15,165 nucleotides of DNA. Source: Firmicutes bacterium UBA5454. GTDB taxonomy: Bacteria; Bacillota; Clostridia; Caldicoprobacterales; DTU083. The translations under genes were made by a program, and so were the position numbers. The stretch is from the NCBI GenBank assembly GCA_002426555.1, contig DIQU01000074.1, positions 4,426-19,590 of the forward strand. The letters run 5' to 3'. Below, one piece after another: positions 14,400-15,165 of this stretch; position 1 is the first letter of the stretch, and each line of letters begins with the position of its first letter. The notes beneath the pieces are model-generated. The model saw only the letters and a list, made by a program, of their open reading frames with translations, did no database searches and was not told the DNA's origin.

Positions 14400-14916
14400 C
14401 AGGCAGCAATCCTTCCATGTCCTTCAAGTCAACCCGAATCAACCGATTTGGTATATCCACATGGGTAACCACTTTTTTCAGGGCGGGTATCAGGACTTCC
14501 CCTCTGGGACCTCCTCTTATCACATATACATCATTGGCACCGGTTTCCAATACTTGAGTTAGTTGCCCCAAGTATTCTCCATTTATGGTTTCCACTCGGC
14601 TATTAAGAATGTCAGGAATGAGATAAGTAAACTTGGGTAGTTTACGGACCATGTCTCTGGAAATCCAAAGCTCCTGATTTCGGAGAGGCTCTATAGATTC
14701 GATGGTTTCATACCCTGTTAACTTCAAGTACGCAAAACTATAGTCATAACGCCGAGAAGCAATACTTAACTCTTTGTACGGGGTTTCCTTGTTTAGAAGG
14801 AACAACTTTTGCAGGGTGTCAAACCGTCTTGGGTCATCAGTTAGAGGTTTGACCTTTATTTCACCTTTTAAGCCTTGAGGCTTGATTATTATACCAACGG
14901 ATAGATATTCCAGCAT
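14389..14916 (-). CDS. rimM: 16S rRNA processing / 30S assembly factor RimM
   Basis: It helps mature the 30S head region by binding protein S19. The 175-residue protein has the N-terminal RimM barrel (VGIIIKPQGLKGEIKVKPLTDDPRRF) and a C-terminal PRC barrel. The PRC barrel has GEYLGQL, GANDVYVIRGG and GEVLIPALKKVV. The ATG follows GGTGGAAG. It lies 12 nt after khpA and overlaps trmD by 11 bp, the classic rpsP-khpA-rimM-trmD-rplS order of Firmicutes. Confidence 0.96.
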   Translation of the reverse strand: MLEYLSVGIIIKPQGLKGEIKVKPLTDDPRRFDTLQKLFLLNKETPYKELSIASRRYDYSFAYLKLTGYETIESIEPLRNQELWISRDMVRKLPKFTYLIPDILNSRVETINGEYLGQLTQVLETGANDVYVIRGGPRGEVLIPALKKVVTHVDIPNRLIRVDLKDMEGLLPDED

Positions 14917-14928
14917 TACACTTCCACC

Positions 14929-15156
14929 CTAAATAATCTCTACAGTTACTTTTTTCGTTTCCTTCAGGGATGCAGCCTTCACTACTGTGCGGATGGCTTT
15001 AGCAATACGGCCCTGCTTGCCGATTACCTTACCCATGTCTTCCTGGGCTACTCTTAGTTCTATGGTGATTACGTCGTCCCCTTCTACTTTTTGTACATCT
15101 ACCTGATCGGGGTCGTCCACCAGTGATTGTGCAATAAACTTTACCAATTCAACCAT
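14929..15156 (-). CDS. khpA: KH-domain RNA-binding protein KhpA (YlqC)
   Basis: This 75-residue, single KH-domain protein is the usual partner of KhpB (Jag) in Gram-positives, where the pair binds RNA and affects cell division and elongation. The KH signature is MGKVIGKQGRIAKAIRTVVK (about 41-60), with the GKQG loop that contacts RNA. Full length is typical. The ATG is 9 nt from the window edge; the preceding gene, expected to be rpsP, is outside. The start follows the short sequence GGCAGAGCC. Confidence 0.95.
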   Translation of the reverse strand: MVELVKFIAQSLVDDPDQVDVQKVEGDDVITIELRVAQEDMGKVIGKQGRIAKAIRTVVKAASLKETKKVTVEII

Positions 15157-15165
15157 GGCTCTGCC

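Overview
The window looks like a chromosomal segment of a Clostridia-type, Gram-positive, low-GC Firmicute. The evidence is the gene order khpA-rimM-trmD-rplS-lepB-rbgA-rnhB-comM, strong AGGAGG ribosome-binding sites with frequent TTG or GTG starts, a permuted RbgA GTPase, a short Gram-positive signal peptidase I, and clostridial-style type IV pilins. I cannot name the species. Almost everything is on the minus strand. The exceptions are a small lipoprotein gene and an alternative sigma factor gene.

Right half (about 9.3-15.2 kb): a housekeeping run read right to left. It covers ribosome assembly and tRNA modification (KhpA, RimM, TrmD, L19), protein export (signal peptidase I), 50S assembly (RbgA), ribonucleotide removal (RNase HII) and a ComM/YifB-type AAA+ ATPase. 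Genes overlap or nearly touch. A terminator-like hairpin lies between rplS and lepB, and a candidate internal promoter lies before rplS.

Middle (about 7.0-9.3 kb): a stand-alone sigma factor of the SigB/F/G type (+) is divergent from a small major-type type IV pilin (-). A TTG-started small lipoprotein of unknown function (+) sits beyond it, next to an unexplained open reading fragment.

Left half (1-7.0 kb): a surface-attachment cluster, all on the minus strand. It starts with a diguanylate cyclase that has an intact GGEEF site, an RxxD inhibitory site and a Cys-rich sensor domain. Next come three minor-pilin genes: a PilX/GspK-like pilin, a pilin fused to a von Willebrand A domain with a complete MIDAS, and a very large pilin fused to a lectin-like (LamG/ConA) region and several bacterial Ig-like domains. 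Last is a class I cyclic-di-GMP riboswitch with an overlapping terminator, leading a secreted thioester-domain (Cys-Gln) adhesin. That adhesin carries a TxEP repeat stalk and runs off the left edge.

The most notable reading is that cyclic-di-GMP made by the local cyclase could switch on the covalent-type adhesin through the riboswitch. The terminator's 5' arm overlaps the aptamer's conserved 3' end, which suggests an ON switch. The neighbouring genes supply modular, tip-type pilin adhesins. The vWA-pilin plus lectin-pilin pairing resembles PilB and PilC of Streptococcus sanguinis. No pilus motor, platform or prepilin peptidase genes are in the window, so the assembly machinery must lie elsewhere.
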